The notes under the pieces were generated by a model. The model worked only from the letters and a program-made list of their open reading frames with translations, ran no database searches and had not been told where the DNA came from. 64,000 bases of DNA, from contig NZ_PJZF01000005.1 of NCBI RefSeq assembly GCF_002858675.1, positions 186,001 to 250,000 of the forward strand, written 5' to 3'. Shown here one piece after another: positions 37,185-46,157 of the stretch (its first letter is position 1; every line of letters starts with the position of its first letter). Both the position numbers and the translations under genes were made by a program. The DNA comes from Chimaeribacter californicus (GTDB lineage Bacteria > Pseudomonadota > Gammaproteobacteria > Enterobacterales > Enterobacteriaceae).

Positions 37185-39869
37185 TCAGTTCTCCTCGTCG
37201 GCATCCATTTCTAGCTGCGGCGGTGGGGCGAGCGGCAGCCGGAAACAGAACGCCGCGCCGCCTTCAGGCCGGTTGGCAGCCTGAATATCACCGTCATGAA
37301 GCGACATAATGGCACGGCAAATCGCCAACCCCAAGCCGACACCGGGAATGGCTGATTCTTTATGCCCGCGGGCGAACTTATCGAAGATCAGCTGTTCGCT
37401 GCCGGGCGGGATGCCGGGGCCGTCGTCCCACACCGTGACCGCCAGCGTCTCCGGCTGCACCACCGCGTCGATGCCGAGCGTGGCGCCCGGCCCGGCGTAT
37501 TTGTGGGCGTTCTCCAGCAAATTGACCAGCACCCGCTCAATCAGCCCGGCATCGCACTCCACCAGCACCATCTCCGGCGGCAGGTTCAGCACCAGCCGGT
37601 GGCTGTCGAGGAACGGCTCCAGCGAACGCAACGCGCTGCCCACCAGCTCCTCCAGCGCTTGCCACTCTTTACGCAGCTGGAACCCGCCGGACTGGATGCG
37701 CGCCATATCCAGCAAATTATTCACCAGCCGGGTGGTGCTCAACACCTGCTGGCGGATCTGGCTGGCCTGCGGCGCGTGCGGGGAGTGCGCCGCCGCCAGA
37801 TCCAGCGTCAGAATCTCCGCCTGCCCGAACAGCACCGTCAGCGGCGTGCGCAGGTCGTGGGAGAGGGCGGCCAGCAGCGAATTGCGCAACTGCTCGCGCT
37901 CTGCATCCACCCGCGCCCGCTCCGTCTCGGCCGCCAGATGCAGCCGCTCCAGCGCATTCGCCAGCAGCACGGTGAACGTCTGCAGCAGCCGTTGCTGTTC
38001 CGGCACCAGCAACTGGCGCAGGTGGGTGGGCTCCACCGCCAGCAGGCCAAAGACGCGGCGGGCGGTGGTCAGCGGCAGCAACTGGTAGGGCACGCCGGGC
38101 AGGGTATCGGTACCGGCCCCGGCCGGGGCGCGGGTGTCAAAACTCCAGCGGGCGATGGCCGGGTCGATCGGGCCGGGCGCGGCCCCCTCTTCGCTGAAAG
38201 GCTGCAACACGCCCTGGGCGTCCGGCAGAAACACACTGACCCGCGCCGGGAAGCCGCTGGCGACCACGCGGCAGCCGGTACGCGCGACATCTTCCGGGGT
38301 CAGCGCCTGGCTGAGGGCGGTGGAAATCTCATACAGGTGCCGGGTGCGCTGTTCGCGGTAGCGCGCCACCCGCGCCTGATAGCGCACCCCGGCGGTGAGG
38401 TTGCCGATCACCAGCCCGACAATCAGCATCACCGCAAAGGTCACCAGATACTGCACATCCGTCACCGCCAGCGAGCCGCGCGGCTGCACGAAAAACAGGT
38501 CAAAGCTCACCACGTTCAGCAGCGCCGCCAGCGCCGACGGCCAGCGGCCAAAGAACAGCGCCACCACCACCACGCCGAGCAGGTAGAGCATCACCAGATT
38601 AGAGGGATCGAAACCGGGCAGCAGCCATTGTGCCGCCAGCGTGATCAGCGCGCAGAGCGCCACCGCCATTCCGCAGCCCTGCCACTGCCGCCGCCAGCGG
38701 CCGGCCAGCGGGCGCGGGTCGGGGGCCGCGGGCGGGAAGGGGGCGTCTGCCAGCGGCACCAGCAGCAGATCGGCATCCGGGGCCAGCCGCGCCAGCCGCT
38801 CGCCAAAACTGCGCCGCCAGCGGCGGGGCGACGGCGGCCGCCCGGCGACGATTTTGCCCAGGCTGTGCTGGCGCGCATAGCGCAGCAGCGCCTGTTCCGG
38901 CTCGGGATCGGCCAGGGTGGCGGTCTCCGCGCCCAGCGCCTGCGCCAGCTTCAGCGCCTGTAAAATGGCCCGCCGCCGCGCTTCCGGCAGCCGGTGCAGG
39001 CGCGGCGTTTCAGCATAGACGGCGTGCCAGTCGCAGCCGAGGCGCGCCGCCAGCCGTGCCGCCACCCGCACCAGCTTCTCCTGGCCGCCGCCGGGGCCGA
39101 TGCATACCAGCAGCGCATCCCGCGCATGGCGCAGCGCCTCGCTCTCCGGCCCCTGCCGCAGTTCGCGCATCTGGCCGTCCACCCGGTCAGCGGTGCGGCG
39201 CAGCGCCAGTTCACGCAGCGCAATCAGGTTGCCCTTGCGGAAGAAGTGCTCAATCGCCCGCTCCGCCTGGCCGGGCAGGTAGACTTTGCCCTCCTTTAGC
39301 CGCCGCCGTAAATCATCGGGCGGCAGATCCACCAGCACCACTTCGGTCGCCTGATCGAATACCTGATCGGGCACCGTTTCCCGCACGCGGATGCCGGTGA
39401 CCCCGCCGACCACGTCGTTAAGGCTCTCCAGATGCTGCACGTTCACGGTGGTCAGCACATCGATCCCGGCGTTCAGCAGCTCGTCAACGTCCTGCCAGCG
39501 CTTGGGGTGGCGGGAGCCGTCGACGTTGCTGTGCGCCAGCTCATCCATCAGGATCAACGCCGGGCGGCGCGCCAGCGCGGCATCCAGGTCAAACTCCGGC
39601 AGCGGGCGGCCCCGGTGGGTAATGCGCCGCAGCGGCAACAGCGGAATGCCGGCCAGCAGCGCTTCTGTCTCCCGGCGGCCGTGGGTTTCCACCACGCCAA
39701 TCAATACATCCAGACCGGCGGCATGCAGCCGTTGCGCCTCCTGCAACATGGCGTAGGTTTTCCCCACCCCGGCGCAGGCACCGAAAAAGATTTTCAGCTG
39801 GCCGCGCGGGCGGGCGTTGGCCATCGCCAGCAGGGCGTCGGGGTCGGGGCGCGCAGGCACCTCATTCAC
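37185..39869 (-). CDS. kdpD: Sensor histidine kinase KdpD
   Basis: Potassium/turgor sensor kinase of 894 residues, the E. coli length. The cytoplasmic N-terminus has the KdpD domain with Walker-like FFGACAGVGKTYAML and a universal-stress-protein domain. Four membrane helices (about residues 400-500) lead to a GAF domain, the HisKA phospho-acceptor box (LSHDLRTPLTVLFGQAEIL) and the HATPase domain (NLLENAHKYAGPG, DDGPGIPPG). It overlaps kdpC by 4 bp and phosphorylates KdpE. Confidence 0.97.
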   Translation of the reverse strand: MNEVPARPDPDALLAMANARPRGQLKIFFGACAGVGKTYAMLQEAQRLHAAGLDVLIGVVETHGRRETEALLAGIPLLPLRRITHRGRPLPEFDLDAALARRPALILMDELAHSNVDGSRHPKRWQDVDELLNAGIDVLTTVNVQHLESLNDVVGGVTGIRVRETVPDQVFDQATEVVLVDLPPDDLRRRLKEGKVYLPGQAERAIEHFFRKGNLIALRELALRRTADRVDGQMRELRQGPESEALRHARDALLVCIGPGGGQEKLVRVAARLAARLGCDWHAVYAETPRLHRLPEARRRAILQALKLAQALGAETATLADPEPEQALLRYARQHSLGKIVAGRPPSPRRWRRSFGERLARLAPDADLLLVPLADAPFPPAAPDPRPLAGRWRRQWQGCGMAVALCALITLAAQWLLPGFDPSNLVMLYLLGVVVVALFFGRWPSALAALLNVVSFDLFFVQPRGSLAVTDVQYLVTFAVMLIVGLVIGNLTAGVRYQARVARYREQRTRHLYEISTALSQALTPEDVARTGCRVVASGFPARVSVFLPDAQGVLQPFSEEGAAPGPIDPAIARWSFDTRAPAGAGTDTLPGVPYQLLPLTTARRVFGLLAVEPTHLRQLLVPEQQRLLQTFTVLLANALERLHLAAETERARVDAEREQLRNSLLAALSHDLRTPLTVLFGQAEILTLDLAAAHSPHAPQASQIRQQVLSTTRLVNNLLDMARIQSGGFQLRKEWQALEELVGSALRSLEPFLDSHRLVLNLPPEMVLVECDAGLIERVLVNLLENAHKYAGPGATLGIDAVVQPETLAVTVWDDGPGIPPGSEQLIFDKFARGHKESAIPGVGLGLAICRAIMSLHDGDIQAANRPEGGAAFCFRLPLAPPPQLEMDADEEN

Positions 39870-40465
39870 GATGACTTATCCTTGTTGAGCGCATCCAGGG
39901 CGCGGTTCAGTTGCAGCACATTCACCCCCGGCTCGCCGATGAAGGCCGGGAACGGGGTGTCGGTATGCGCGGCGATCAGCTTTTCCAGCACCTCTGCCGG
40001 GATCCCGCGCGCCTGGGCGATGCGCGGGATCTGCCAGCGTGCCGCCATAGGTGAGATCTGCGGGTCCAGCCCGCTGCCGGAGGCGGTCACCAGCTCCACC
40101 GGCACACGGGGCGGGCTCTGTGGGTTGGCGGCGCGCAACGCGTTGACACGTGCCGCCACCGCCTGATCCAGCGCCGGGTTACTCCCGGCCAGATTGCTGC
40201 CCGCCGAGGCCAGCGTAGCATACGGCGTTGGCGAGGTGGCGGAGGGGCGGCCCCAGAAATAGTCTGCGCGGGTAAAATTCTGGCCAATCAGCAGAGAGCC
40301 CACCGCCTGCCGGTCACGGTCCTGTGGGTCACGATAAAGCAGCGAGCCGTTGGCCTGTGCGCTGAACAGCAGGGCAGACAGCGCATTGGTCAGCAGCGGG
40401 TAAGCGATGCCGGTCAGCACGCTGAGCAGCAGTAATACCACAATCATCGGGCGTAACATCATCAT
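39866..40465 (-). CDS. kdpC: Potassium-transporting ATPase subunit KdpC
   Basis: Single-pass membrane subunit that associates with KdpB and raises ATP affinity. The 199-residue protein has an N-terminal transmembrane helix (MIVVLLLLSVLTGIAYPLL) and the family signatures GSLLIGQNFTRADYFWGRPSA and VPVELVTASGSGLDPQISP. Three consecutive ATGs open the gene; the first, at 40465, is eight bases after AAGGAG. It is 15 bp downstream of kdpB and overlaps kdpD. Confidence 0.96.
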   Translation of the reverse strand: MMMLRPMIVVLLLLSVLTGIAYPLLTNALSALLFSAQANGSLLYRDPQDRDRQAVGSLLIGQNFTRADYFWGRPSATSPTPYATLASAGSNLAGSNPALDQAVAARVNALRAANPQSPPRVPVELVTASGSGLDPQISPMAARWQIPRIAQARGIPAEVLEKLIAAHTDTPFPAFIGEPGVNVLQLNRALDALNKDKSS

Positions 40466-40480
40466 CCGGTGTTCTCCTTT

Positions 40481-42544
40481 TTACGCCATGCCCAGCAGGG
40501 TCAGCAGCAGGTCAATCAGCTTGATACCGGCAAACGGCACCAGCAGCCCGCCCAGCCCGTAGATCCAGAGGTTGCGCCGCAGCAGCGCCGCCGCGCCCAT
40601 TGCGCTGTAATGCACGCCCTTCAGCGCCAGCGGGATTAAAAACACAATCACCAGCGCGTTGAAGATCACCGCCGACATAATGGCGGAGGCGGGCGAGTGC
40701 AGGTGCATCACGTTCAGCGCGTTGAGCTGCGGATAGGTGGCGGCGAACGCCGCCGGGATAATGGCGAAATATTTCGCCACATCGTTGGCGATGCTGAAGG
40801 TAGTCAGCGAGCCGCGCGTCATCAGCATCTGTTTGCCGATGTGCACCACCTCGATCAGCTTGGTGGGGTTGGAGTCGAGATCCACCATGTTGCCCGCCTC
40901 TTTCGCCGCCTGGGTGCCGGAGTTCATCGCCACCGCCACATCCGCCTGCGCCAGTGCCGGGGCGTCGTTGGTGCCGTCACCGGTCATCGCCACCAGCCGC
41001 CCTTCGGCCTGATACTGGCGGATCAGCGCCAGCTTGGCTTCCGGCGTCGCTTCAGAGAGAAAATCATCCACCCCGGCCTCGGCGGCAATCGCCGCGGCGG
41101 TCAGCGGGTTGTCGCCGGTGATCATCACGGTTTTAATGCCCATCTTGCGCAACTGGGCGAACCGCTCGCGGATGCCGCCTTTCACGATGTCTTTCAGCGC
41201 CACCACGCCCAGCACCCGGTTGCCGTCCGCCACCACCAGCGGGGTGCCGCCCTGGCGCGCCACGCCCTCCACCAGCGTATTCACATCTGCCGGGAAGCTG
41301 CCGCCGTTGGCCTCGACATGGCGGCGGATGGCGTCCACCGCGCCTTTGCGCACCGAACGTTCGCCGATATTCACGCCGCTCATGCGCGTCTGGGCGGAGA
41401 AGGGCACAAAGCTGGCGTTCAGTGTGGCGAGTGAGCGCTCGCGCAGGTTAAAGCGCTGTTTCGCCAGCACCACGATGCTGCGCCCTTCCGGCGTCTCATC
41501 CGCCAGCGAGGCGAGTTGCGCCGCGTCCGCCAGATCCTGCTCGCTTATGCCCGGCGCAGGCAGGAAATCCGAGGCCTGCCGGTTGCCGAGGGTGATGGTG
41601 CCGGTTTTGTCGAGCAGCAGCACATCCACATCCCCGGCGGCTTCCACCGCGCGGCCGCTGGTGGCGATCACATTCGCCCCCAGCATCCGGCTCATCCCGG
41701 CCACGCCAATTGCCGACAGCAGCCCGCCGATGGTGGTCGGGATCAAACAGACCAGCAGCGCCACCAGCACCGTCACGGTGATGGGCGTCCCGGCCTGCCC
41801 GGCCATCACGCTGAACAGCGAGAACGGGTAGAGGGTGGCGGTCGCCAGCAGGAACACAATCGTCAGCGCAATCAGCAAAATGGTCAGGGCGATCTCGTTG
41901 GGCGTTTTGCGCCGTTTCGCCCCTTCCACCATGGCGATCATCCGGTCGAGGAAGGTGTCGCCGGGGTTGGCGCTACAGGCGATCACCAGCCAGTCGGAGA
42001 GCAGGCGCGTGCCGCCGGTCACGGAGGCGAAATCCCCGCCGGACTCGCGGATCACCGGGGCAGACTCCCCGGTGATGGCGCTCTCATCCACCGAGGCGCC
42101 GCCCTCCAGCACTTCGCCGTCACAGGGGATGGTGTCCCCGGCTTCCACCAGCACCCAGTCGCCTTTGCGCAGGCTTTCGGCGCTGACTTTCTCCTGGGCG
42201 GCATCCGGTTGCGGGGCAGCGAGTTTTTTCGCCCAGTTACTCTTTTTCACCCCTTTCAGGCTGGCGGCCTGCGCCTTGCTGCGCCCTTCGGCCAGCGCTT
42301 CCGCCAGGTTGGCGAACAGCACGGTAAACCAGAGCCACAGGGCGATGCCGCCGGTAAAGGCGCTGTCGCCGCGCCGGTTCACCAGCCCCTCCAGCCAGAT
42401 AAGGGTGGTCAGCACGCTGCCGAGCCACACCACGAACATCACCGGGTTGCGCCACTGGGTGCGCGGGTCAAGTTTCTTCAGGGCGTCCGGCAGGGCGGCG
42501 CGCAGCAGCGCCGGATCACGCAGCGCAGAATGTTTACGGGTCAT
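40481..42544 (-). CDS. kdpB: Potassium-transporting P-type ATPase subunit KdpB
   Basis: Catalytic ATPase subunit of the high-affinity K+ pump. The 687 residues show the actuator motif TGES (158-161), phosphorylated Asp312 in [10 protein letters not shown], the hinge [20 protein letters not shown] and the KdpB-specific region [19 protein letters not shown]. Transmembrane helices flank these. The actuator serine that is phosphorylated to inhibit the E. coli pump is present. It follows kdpA by 21 bp. Confidence 0.97.
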   Translation of the reverse strand: MTRKHSALRDPALLRAALPDALKKLDPRTQWRNPVMFVVWLGSVLTTLIWLEGLVNRRGDSAFTGGIALWLWFTVLFANLAEALAEGRSKAQAASLKGVKKSNWAKKLAAPQPDAAQEKVSAESLRKGDWVLVEAGDTIPCDGEVLEGGASVDESAITGESAPVIRESGGDFASVTGGTRLLSDWLVIACSANPGDTFLDRMIAMVEGAKRRKTPNEIALTILLIALTIVFLLATATLYPFSLFSVMAGQAGTPITVTVLVALLVCLIPTTIGGLLSAIGVAGMSRMLGANVIATSGRAVEAAGDVDVLLLDKTGTITLGNRQASDFLPAPGISEQDLADAAQLASLADETPEGRSIVVLAKQRFNLRERSLATLNASFVPFSAQTRMSGVNIGERSVRKGAVDAIRRHVEANGGSFPADVNTLVEGVARQGGTPLVVADGNRVLGVVALKDIVKGGIRERFAQLRKMGIKTVMITGDNPLTAAAIAAEAGVDDFLSEATPEAKLALIRQYQAEGRLVAMTGDGTNDAPALAQADVAVAMNSGTQAAKEAGNMVDLDSNPTKLIEVVHIGKQMLMTRGSLTTFSIANDVAKYFAIIPAAFAATYPQLNALNVMHLHSPASAIMSAVIFNALVIVFLIPLALKGVHYSAMGAAALLRRNLWIYGLGGLLVPFAGIKLIDLLLTLLGMA

Positions 42545-42565
42545 TGCGTCAGTTCTCCGCCGTTC

Positions 42566-44272
42566 TCAGTGGGCCGCCGCGTGCAGCGGGGCCGTTATCA
42601 TAAGCAGGTGTTCCGCCACCGGGCCAAGCGCCAGGGCAGGGATAAAGGTCAGCGCGCCGACCAGCAGCACGGTGCCGACCAGCAGGCCGATAAACAGCGG
42701 CCCGGCGGTGGGCAGGGTGCCCGGCCCGGCCGGCTGGCGTTTTTTCGCCACCAGCGACCCGGCGATCGCCATCACCGGCAGGATCACGCCGAAGCGGCCA
42801 AGGAACATCGCCACCGCCAGCAGCAGGTTATAGAACGGCGTGTTGACGCTCAGCCCGGCAAAGGCGCTGCCGTTGTTATTGGCGGCGGACGACAGGGCGT
42901 AGAGCACTTCGCTGAAGCCGTGCGCGCCGGGGTTGAGGATGCCCGCCCGGCCGCTTTCGGTGACCAGCGCCAGCGCAGTGCCGAGCAGCACCAGCGCCGG
43001 GGTGACCAGAATCGCCAGCGCGGTCATCTTCATCTCACGCACGTCGATCTTCTTGCCGAGGTACTCCGGCGTGCGGCCAATCATCAGCCCGGCGATAAAC
43101 ACCGTGAGCAGCACAAACAGCAGCATGCCGTAGAGGCCGGAGCCGACGCCGCCGAACACCACCTCGCCAATCTGCATCAGCCACATCGGCACCAGCCCGC
43201 CCAGCGCGGTAAAGGAGTCATGCATCGCATTGACCGCGCCGCAGGAGGCGGCGGTAGTCACCACCGCGAACAGCGACGAGGCGAGAATGCCGAAGCGCGT
43301 CTCTTTCCCCTCCATGTTGGCGCTGCTGTCCGCGCCCAGCGCGGTAAAGTGTGGGTTACCGGCCAGCTCGGCGTACATCACCACCACCACGCAGACCACG
43401 AAAATCAGCGACATCGCCCACACCAGCGCATTGCCCTGGCGGCGGTCACCCACCGCCTCGCCAAAGGCGAAGCAGAGCGCGCACGGGATCAGGAAAATCG
43501 CCAGCATCTGCACCAGGTTGCTCAGCGCGGTCGGGTTCTCAAACGGGTGGGCGGAGTTGGCCCCAAAGAAGCCGCCGCCGTTGGTGCCGAGCATTTTGAT
43601 CGCTTCCTGCGAGGCCACCGGCCCCATCGGCAGCAGTTGCGCGCCGCCCTCCAGCGTGGCGACATGCTGGTAAGGGGCGAGGTTCTGCAACACGCCCTGG
43701 CTTACCAGAAACAGCGCCATCAGCAGCGACAGCGGCAGCAGCACGTAAAGGGTGATGCGCGTGAGGTCAACCCACGCATTGCCGAGCGTGGCGGCGGCGG
43801 GGCGGGCAAACGCCCGGATCAGCGCAAACGCCACGGCGATGCCGGTCGCGGCAGACAGAAAGTTCTGCACCCCCAGCCCGGCCATCTGGCTGAAGTAGCT
43901 CAGCGTGCTTTCGCCGCTGTACGCCTGCCAGTTGGTATTGGTAACAAAGCTGACGGCGGTGTTCAGCGCCAGATCCCACGGCAGCCCCGGCAACTGTTGC
44001 GGGTTCAGCGGCAGCGCGCCCTGCCCGAGCAGCAGTGCCAGCAGCAGCACCAGCCCCAGCAGGTTAAAGCCCACCAGCGCCAGCAGGTACTGCACCCAGC
44101 CCATCTCCTCCGGCCGGATACCGGCCAGCCGCCACACGCCGTTTTCCAGCCGCCGCAGCCCCGGCCGCGGCGTGCCCTCAATCAGCCGTGCCAGCCCGCT
44201 GCCGAGCGGCCGCGCCAGCAGCAGCAACACCAGCATAAAACCGGCAATCAATCCTGCGCCCTGAGCCGCCAT
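42566..44272 (-). CDS. kdpA: Potassium-transporting ATPase subunit KdpA
   Basis: Channel-like subunit that selects and binds K+, related to the potassium-channel superfamily. The 568 residues contain the four selectivity-filter regions: [43 protein letters not shown] and [14 protein letters not shown]. The true start is the ATG at 44272, which overlaps the kdpF stop by one base (TGATG). Confidence 0.97.
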   Translation of the reverse strand: MAAQGAGLIAGFMLVLLLLARPLGSGLARLIEGTPRPGLRRLENGVWRLAGIRPEEMGWVQYLLALVGFNLLGLVLLLALLLGQGALPLNPQQLPGLPWDLALNTAVSFVTNTNWQAYSGESTLSYFSQMAGLGVQNFLSAATGIAVAFALIRAFARPAAATLGNAWVDLTRITLYVLLPLSLLMALFLVSQGVLQNLAPYQHVATLEGGAQLLPMGPVASQEAIKMLGTNGGGFFGANSAHPFENPTALSNLVQMLAIFLIPCALCFAFGEAVGDRRQGNALVWAMSLIFVVCVVVVMYAELAGNPHFTALGADSSANMEGKETRFGILASSLFAVVTTAASCGAVNAMHDSFTALGGLVPMWLMQIGEVVFGGVGSGLYGMLLFVLLTVFIAGLMIGRTPEYLGKKIDVREMKMTALAILVTPALVLLGTALALVTESGRAGILNPGAHGFSEVLYALSSAANNNGSAFAGLSVNTPFYNLLLAVAMFLGRFGVILPVMAIAGSLVAKKRQPAGPGTLPTAGPLFIGLLVGTVLLVGALTFIPALALGPVAEHLLMITAPLHAAAH

Positions 44273-44361
44273 CAAAATGCCTCCGCCCGCAGCAGGGCAT
44301 AAATCAGGTAGACCAGCAGCAACAGCACCAGTACCGCACCCGCGATTACGCCGACACTCAT
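44272..44361 (-). CDS. kdpF: K+-transporting ATPase small subunit KdpF
   Basis: A 29-residue single-helix membrane peptide, [18 protein letters not shown] followed by [11 protein letters not shown], nearly identical in plan to E. coli KdpF, which stabilises the KdpFABC complex. A GGAGAG sequence precedes the ATG. The longer open frame upstream is not meaningful. It is the first gene of the operon and is coupled to kdpA. Confidence 0.95.
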   Translation of the reverse strand: MSVGVIAGAVLVLLLLVYLIYALLRAEAF

Positions 44362-44452
44362 GTTTCTCTCCTGTAAAAAAAGGGAATATTTTCCAATGTG
44401 GGACAGGAGCAGCCTAAAGCGCAGGGGGCAAAGAAGATGAAAAAAGGCGGGA

Positions 44453-44477
44453 GCGGGGTGTAAAAAAAAAGTAAAAA
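44453..44477 (-). promoter_or_regulatory. KdpE-binding site upstream of kdpF
   Basis: On the minus strand the sequence is TTTTTACTTTTTTTTT followed by ACACCCCGC. It closely parallels the KdpE-protected T-rich element and TTTACACCCCGC boundary of the E. coli kdpFABC promoter. It lies about 90 bp before kdpF, at the expected distance for activation. Confidence 0.75.
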
Positions 44478-44734
44478 CGCCCGGTTTCAGGCGTGCAGAA
44501 AAGAGACGGGAATAAGGGGTGAGCCTGAAAAAAACAGAAAAGCAATGCGCGATAACTGTGTTATGTGGTACAGTAACTATATGATATTTAAGCAATATTT
44601 AATAAATGATTAAGCAGTAATTGATTGCCCTCCTATCTATTAAAAACCATATTGATCCGGAAATTGGAATGGGGAAAAAACCTGCGTTTTTTCTCTCTGG
44701 CTATTCACTTCTCCTTTTTAAAACGGATGTAGAT
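44478..44734. other. AT-rich intergenic region before the fimbrial operon
   Basis: Between the KdpE site and the first fimbrial gene lies about 250 bp of clearly AT-rich DNA with A- and T-runs (for example around 44580-44645). It must contain the fimbrial promoter. No invertible-element repeats and no recombinase gene were seen, and I noticed only one GATC (near 44655), so there is no visible basis for fim- or pap-type phase switching. Confidence 0.5.
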
Positions 44735-45322
44735 ATGAAAATAAATAGACTCGTTATTTCCGCGCTGGCACTGGCTATTACGTCTGCGACGGCCTACGCG
44801 GATACGGATGTGGGCCTGATCACTTTCGACGGTGCCGTCACCGATACCACCTGCAAAATCACCACCAACAACGGCGTCGAGGCGAACAACATCACCATCA
44901 GCCTGCCGGTGGTGAAAAAAGCAGATGTTGCGGCCGCCACGCTGGATACCCGCGGCGTGGGCGCGAAAGAGTTTGAACTGAAACTCACTGACTGCCCGAC
45001 AGATACGACCAAAGCCAGCGCCACCTTTACCTCCCAGCAGTTCGCGGAGCTGACCAACGGCACGCTGAAAGCGGACCCAAGCGTCGCGGGCGCGGCGCAA
45101 AACGTCAGCCTGGCGCTGTTCAATAACACCGAGGAAGACCAGACCCAGGTGAAAGTCGGTACGCCGGACGCCGCCACGCAAGTGGCCGCCATCACGGGCG
45201 GTGAAGGCTCATTGGCCTTTATGGTTTCCTACGTGCCCAGCGCTGACTGGGTCGCGGGCACCAACGATATCGTCTCCGGGAAAGTGACCAGCAACACCAC
45301 CTTCACCATGAGTTATGAATAA
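44735..45322 (+). CDS. Fimbrial major-type subunit (pilin)
   Basis: Secreted structural subunit of a chaperone-usher fimbria, 195 residues. The signal peptide (MKINRLVISALALAITSATAYA) is followed by a pilin fold: an early Cys in DTTCKITT pairs with LTDCPTD, and the C-terminus has the penultimate-tyrosine beta strand TFTMSYE used for donor-strand complementation. It is first in the operon, so it is the probable major shaft protein. The open frame extends 38 codons upstream, but only the ATG at 44735 gives a signal peptide. Confidence 0.88.
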   Translation: MKINRLVISALALAITSATAYADTDVGLITFDGAVTDTTCKITTNNGVEANNITISLPVVKKADVAAATLDTRGVGAKEFELKLTDCPTDTTKASATFTSQQFAELTNGTLKADPSVAGAAQNVSLALFNNTEEDQTQVKVGTPDAATQVAAITGGEGSLAFMVSYVPSADWVAGTNDIVSGKVTSNTTFTMSYE

Positions 45323-45390
45323 GCCATAACCGGTTGGCCCCGCCGCCCGCCGGGCGGCGGGGATGTTCATCATCCATTCGCGGGACTTTT

Positions 45391-46125
45391 ATGTTTTCTT
45401 CTACTCCCACCCCGGCCGCCATGGCGGCCCTGTTTGCCGCTACCCTGTCGGCAAGCTACAGCGCACAGGCCGATATTGTGTTGTCCAGCACCCGGGTTGT
45501 GTATGCCCAGTCGGCGAAAAATGTCACGGTTAACCTGATCAATAAGGGCGTAAACCCGCTGCTGGCGCAGGTCTGGCTGGATGATGGCCGCGAGGACGCA
45601 AACCCACAGACGCTGAAATTGCCGTTCATCCTGACGCCGCCGGTGTCACGCCTCGATCCGGGCAAAGGGCAGACGGTGCGCATCACCTACCTGGGGCAGC
45701 CGGTCGCGCAGGACAGGGAAACGCTCTACTGGTTCAACGTGCTGGAAGTGCCGCCGAAACCCAACGCAGATGAGAAACAGAGCCTGCTGCAACTCGCCTT
45801 CCGTACCCGCATCAAGCTCTTTTTCCGCCCCGACGGGCTGAAGGGGAGTGCCGCGGCGGCCGCCGGCGGCCTCAAATGGTCATGGGGTGAACAGGGCGGC
45901 AACGTGGCGGCCACCATCCGTAATGACTCGCCTTACTACGTGGTGCTGCACAGCGGCGACTTTGTGCAGAACGGCAAAAAATACCCGCTTGATCTGGCGC
46001 AGGTGGCGCCGTTCTCCACCCTCACCGCCCCGGTGAAGGGGTTGTCAGCGCCCGGCAAAGGCGTGGTGAAATTCAGCACCATCAATGATTTCGGCGGGTT
46101 AAACCAATACGAAAGCCCGCTGTAA
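45391..46125 (+). CDS. Periplasmic fimbrial chaperone
   Basis: PapD-like chaperone of 244 residues that caps pilin subunits in the periplasm and delivers them to the usher. A signal peptide precedes ADIVLSSTRVVYAQSAKNVTVNLINKG. The chaperone signature lies around LYWFNVLEVPPKPNADEKQSLLQLAFRT (about residues 110-140), with the conserved Arg and Lys of the subunit-binding cleft in TRVVYAQ and TRIKLFFRP. Start ATG at 45391. It lies between pilin and usher. Confidence 0.93.
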   Translation: MFSSTPTPAAMAALFAATLSASYSAQADIVLSSTRVVYAQSAKNVTVNLINKGVNPLLAQVWLDDGREDANPQTLKLPFILTPPVSRLDPGKGQTVRITYLGQPVAQDRETLYWFNVLEVPPKPNADEKQSLLQLAFRTRIKLFFRPDGLKGSAAAAAGGLKWSWGEQGGNVAATIRNDSPYYVVLHSGDFVQNGKKYPLDLAQVAPFSTLTAPVKGLSAPGKGVVKFSTINDFGGLNQYESPL

Positions 46126-46157
46126 CGCCCCGCATCAGGGGACATTTTCAGGCAAGG

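Noticed and set aside
37362-38963. A 533-codon plus-strand open frame opposite kdpD
   Set aside because: Low-complexity Gln/His/Arg composition typical of a GC-rich shadow; kdpD on the other strand is full length.
41516-44302. A 928-codon plus-strand open frame opposite kdpB and kdpA
   Set aside because: It is rich in His, Gln, Arg and Gly with no domain, and lies entirely antisense to two well-conserved genes. It is a by-product of GC-rich codon use.
44478-44734. Phase-variable invertible promoter (fimS-like) before the fimbrial operon
   Set aside because: No matching inverted repeats were seen around the promoter region and no fimB/fimE-type recombinase lies in the window.
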